The notes under the pieces: generated by a model
Databases searched by the model: none
Seen by the model: the letters and a program-made list of their open reading frames with translations, nothing else
Told to the model about the DNA's origin: nothing
In this document: piece by piece, positions 53,921 through 54,055 of the stretch
How the letters are laid out: each line of letters starts with the position of its first letter
Position numbering within the stretch: the first letter of the stretch is position 1
IMG/VR virus record: IMGVR_UViG_3300010155_000008
Coordinates: 1 to 54,055 of that record
Strand: one strand, 5' to 3'
Length of the DNA: 54,055 nucleotides
Origin: a virus
Position numbers and translations under genes: made by a program

Positions 53921-54055
53921 ATTTTTAATATTATTCTAAGTCTTTTTCCTAAAGTAGCATCATTAGGTGTGTCTTTAGCAATTTCATCTAAACTATTTAT
54001 AAAAGCTGTAGGAGTATATTTGTTAATCAGTATTGCTTTTTTTGCTTTTTTTGCT
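53902..54055 (-). CDS. C-terminal end of a small protein (5' partial)
   Basis: The frame is open from the right edge of the window to a TAA at 53902-53904, giving about 50 residues. The visible end is AKKAKKA, then LINKYTPTAFINSLDEIAK, then DATLGKRLRIILKIWKKES. The Lys/Ala start may be a linker. The body looks like a compact helical domain. The end overlaps the next gene by 19 bases, as in other pairs of this block, which supports a genuine gene continuing beyond the window. Function is unknown. Confidence 0.6.
   Translation of the reverse strand, partial: AKKAKKAILINKYTPTAFINSLDEIAKDTPNDATLGKRLRIILKIWKKES

Noticed and set aside
3-54055. Stop-codon reassignment within this window
   Set aside because: All genes read through as full frames with the standard code, with normal-looking ends; no in-frame TAG or TGA interrupts a recognisable domain.

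Overview
The window looks like about half of a crAss-like (Crassvirales-type) tailed phage genome. It is an AT-rich segment packed with protein genes. No tRNA, rRNA, CRISPR array or insertion sequence was seen, and no stretch of more than 70 bases lacks a gene. The assignment rests on three things. First, a giant protein carries the phage RNA polymerase signature DFDVD in the usual crAss-like setting. Second, there are very large multi-domain virion or cargo-type proteins. Third, two long gene blocks on opposite strands converge, one for structure and transcription and one for replication. Start codons are preceded by A-rich DNA rather than clear Shine-Dalgarno sequences, which suggests a Bacteroidota host (inference). 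Both ends cut through a gene, so the window is an internal piece.

Left block (positions 3-37006, plus strand). Nine genes run rightwards with little or no spacing. The first (5' truncated) has LysM and lysozyme-like domains. The next two (793 and 1803 aa) are low-complexity, glycine-motif-rich, probably virion-associated proteins. Then come a 1084 aa protein, a 2380 aa protein with a PD-(D/E)XK nuclease-like domain and a complete-looking PP2C phosphatase, a 4214 aa protein, a 289 aa protein, an 1139 aa protein and a 49 aa protein. The 4214 aa protein combines a zincin protease motif (HESFH), the RNA polymerase core, a DUF4326-like domain and an ADP-ribosyltransferase-like domain. By analogy with crAss-like phages, several of these probably travel in the capsid, enter the cell with the DNA and start early transcription and host take-over. 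Capsid, portal and terminase genes are not in the window and presumably lie to its left.

A hairpin terminator at 37005-37037 separates the two blocks. It is best formed in the leftward transcript.

Right block (37044-54055, minus strand, read right to left). This is a replication and recombination module: partial and small unknown genes, a uracil-DNA glycosylase, a probable replisome organiser, a DnaB-like helicase, a Sak4-like ATPase, a single-stranded-DNA-binding-like protein, a primase-like Toprim protein, a GIY-YIG-type nuclease, a VWA/metallopeptidase-like protein with a MoxR-type AAA ATPase, a PD-(D/E)XK nuclease, a family B DNA polymerase and a DUF932 protein with a long acidic tail. 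Many of these genes overlap by 4 bases (ATGA). Two further hairpins punctuate the block. One small gene (52597-52929) runs against it.

The most notable observations are: the pile-up of protease, phosphatase, nuclease and ADP-ribosyltransferase domains on two giant co-transcribed proteins; a clamp-binding-type peptide QLQLF at the very C-terminus of the DNA polymerase; short motifs shared between otherwise unrelated proteins; a primase-like protein without key catalytic and zinc residues; and the fact that every stop codon not inside a gene overlap is TAA.
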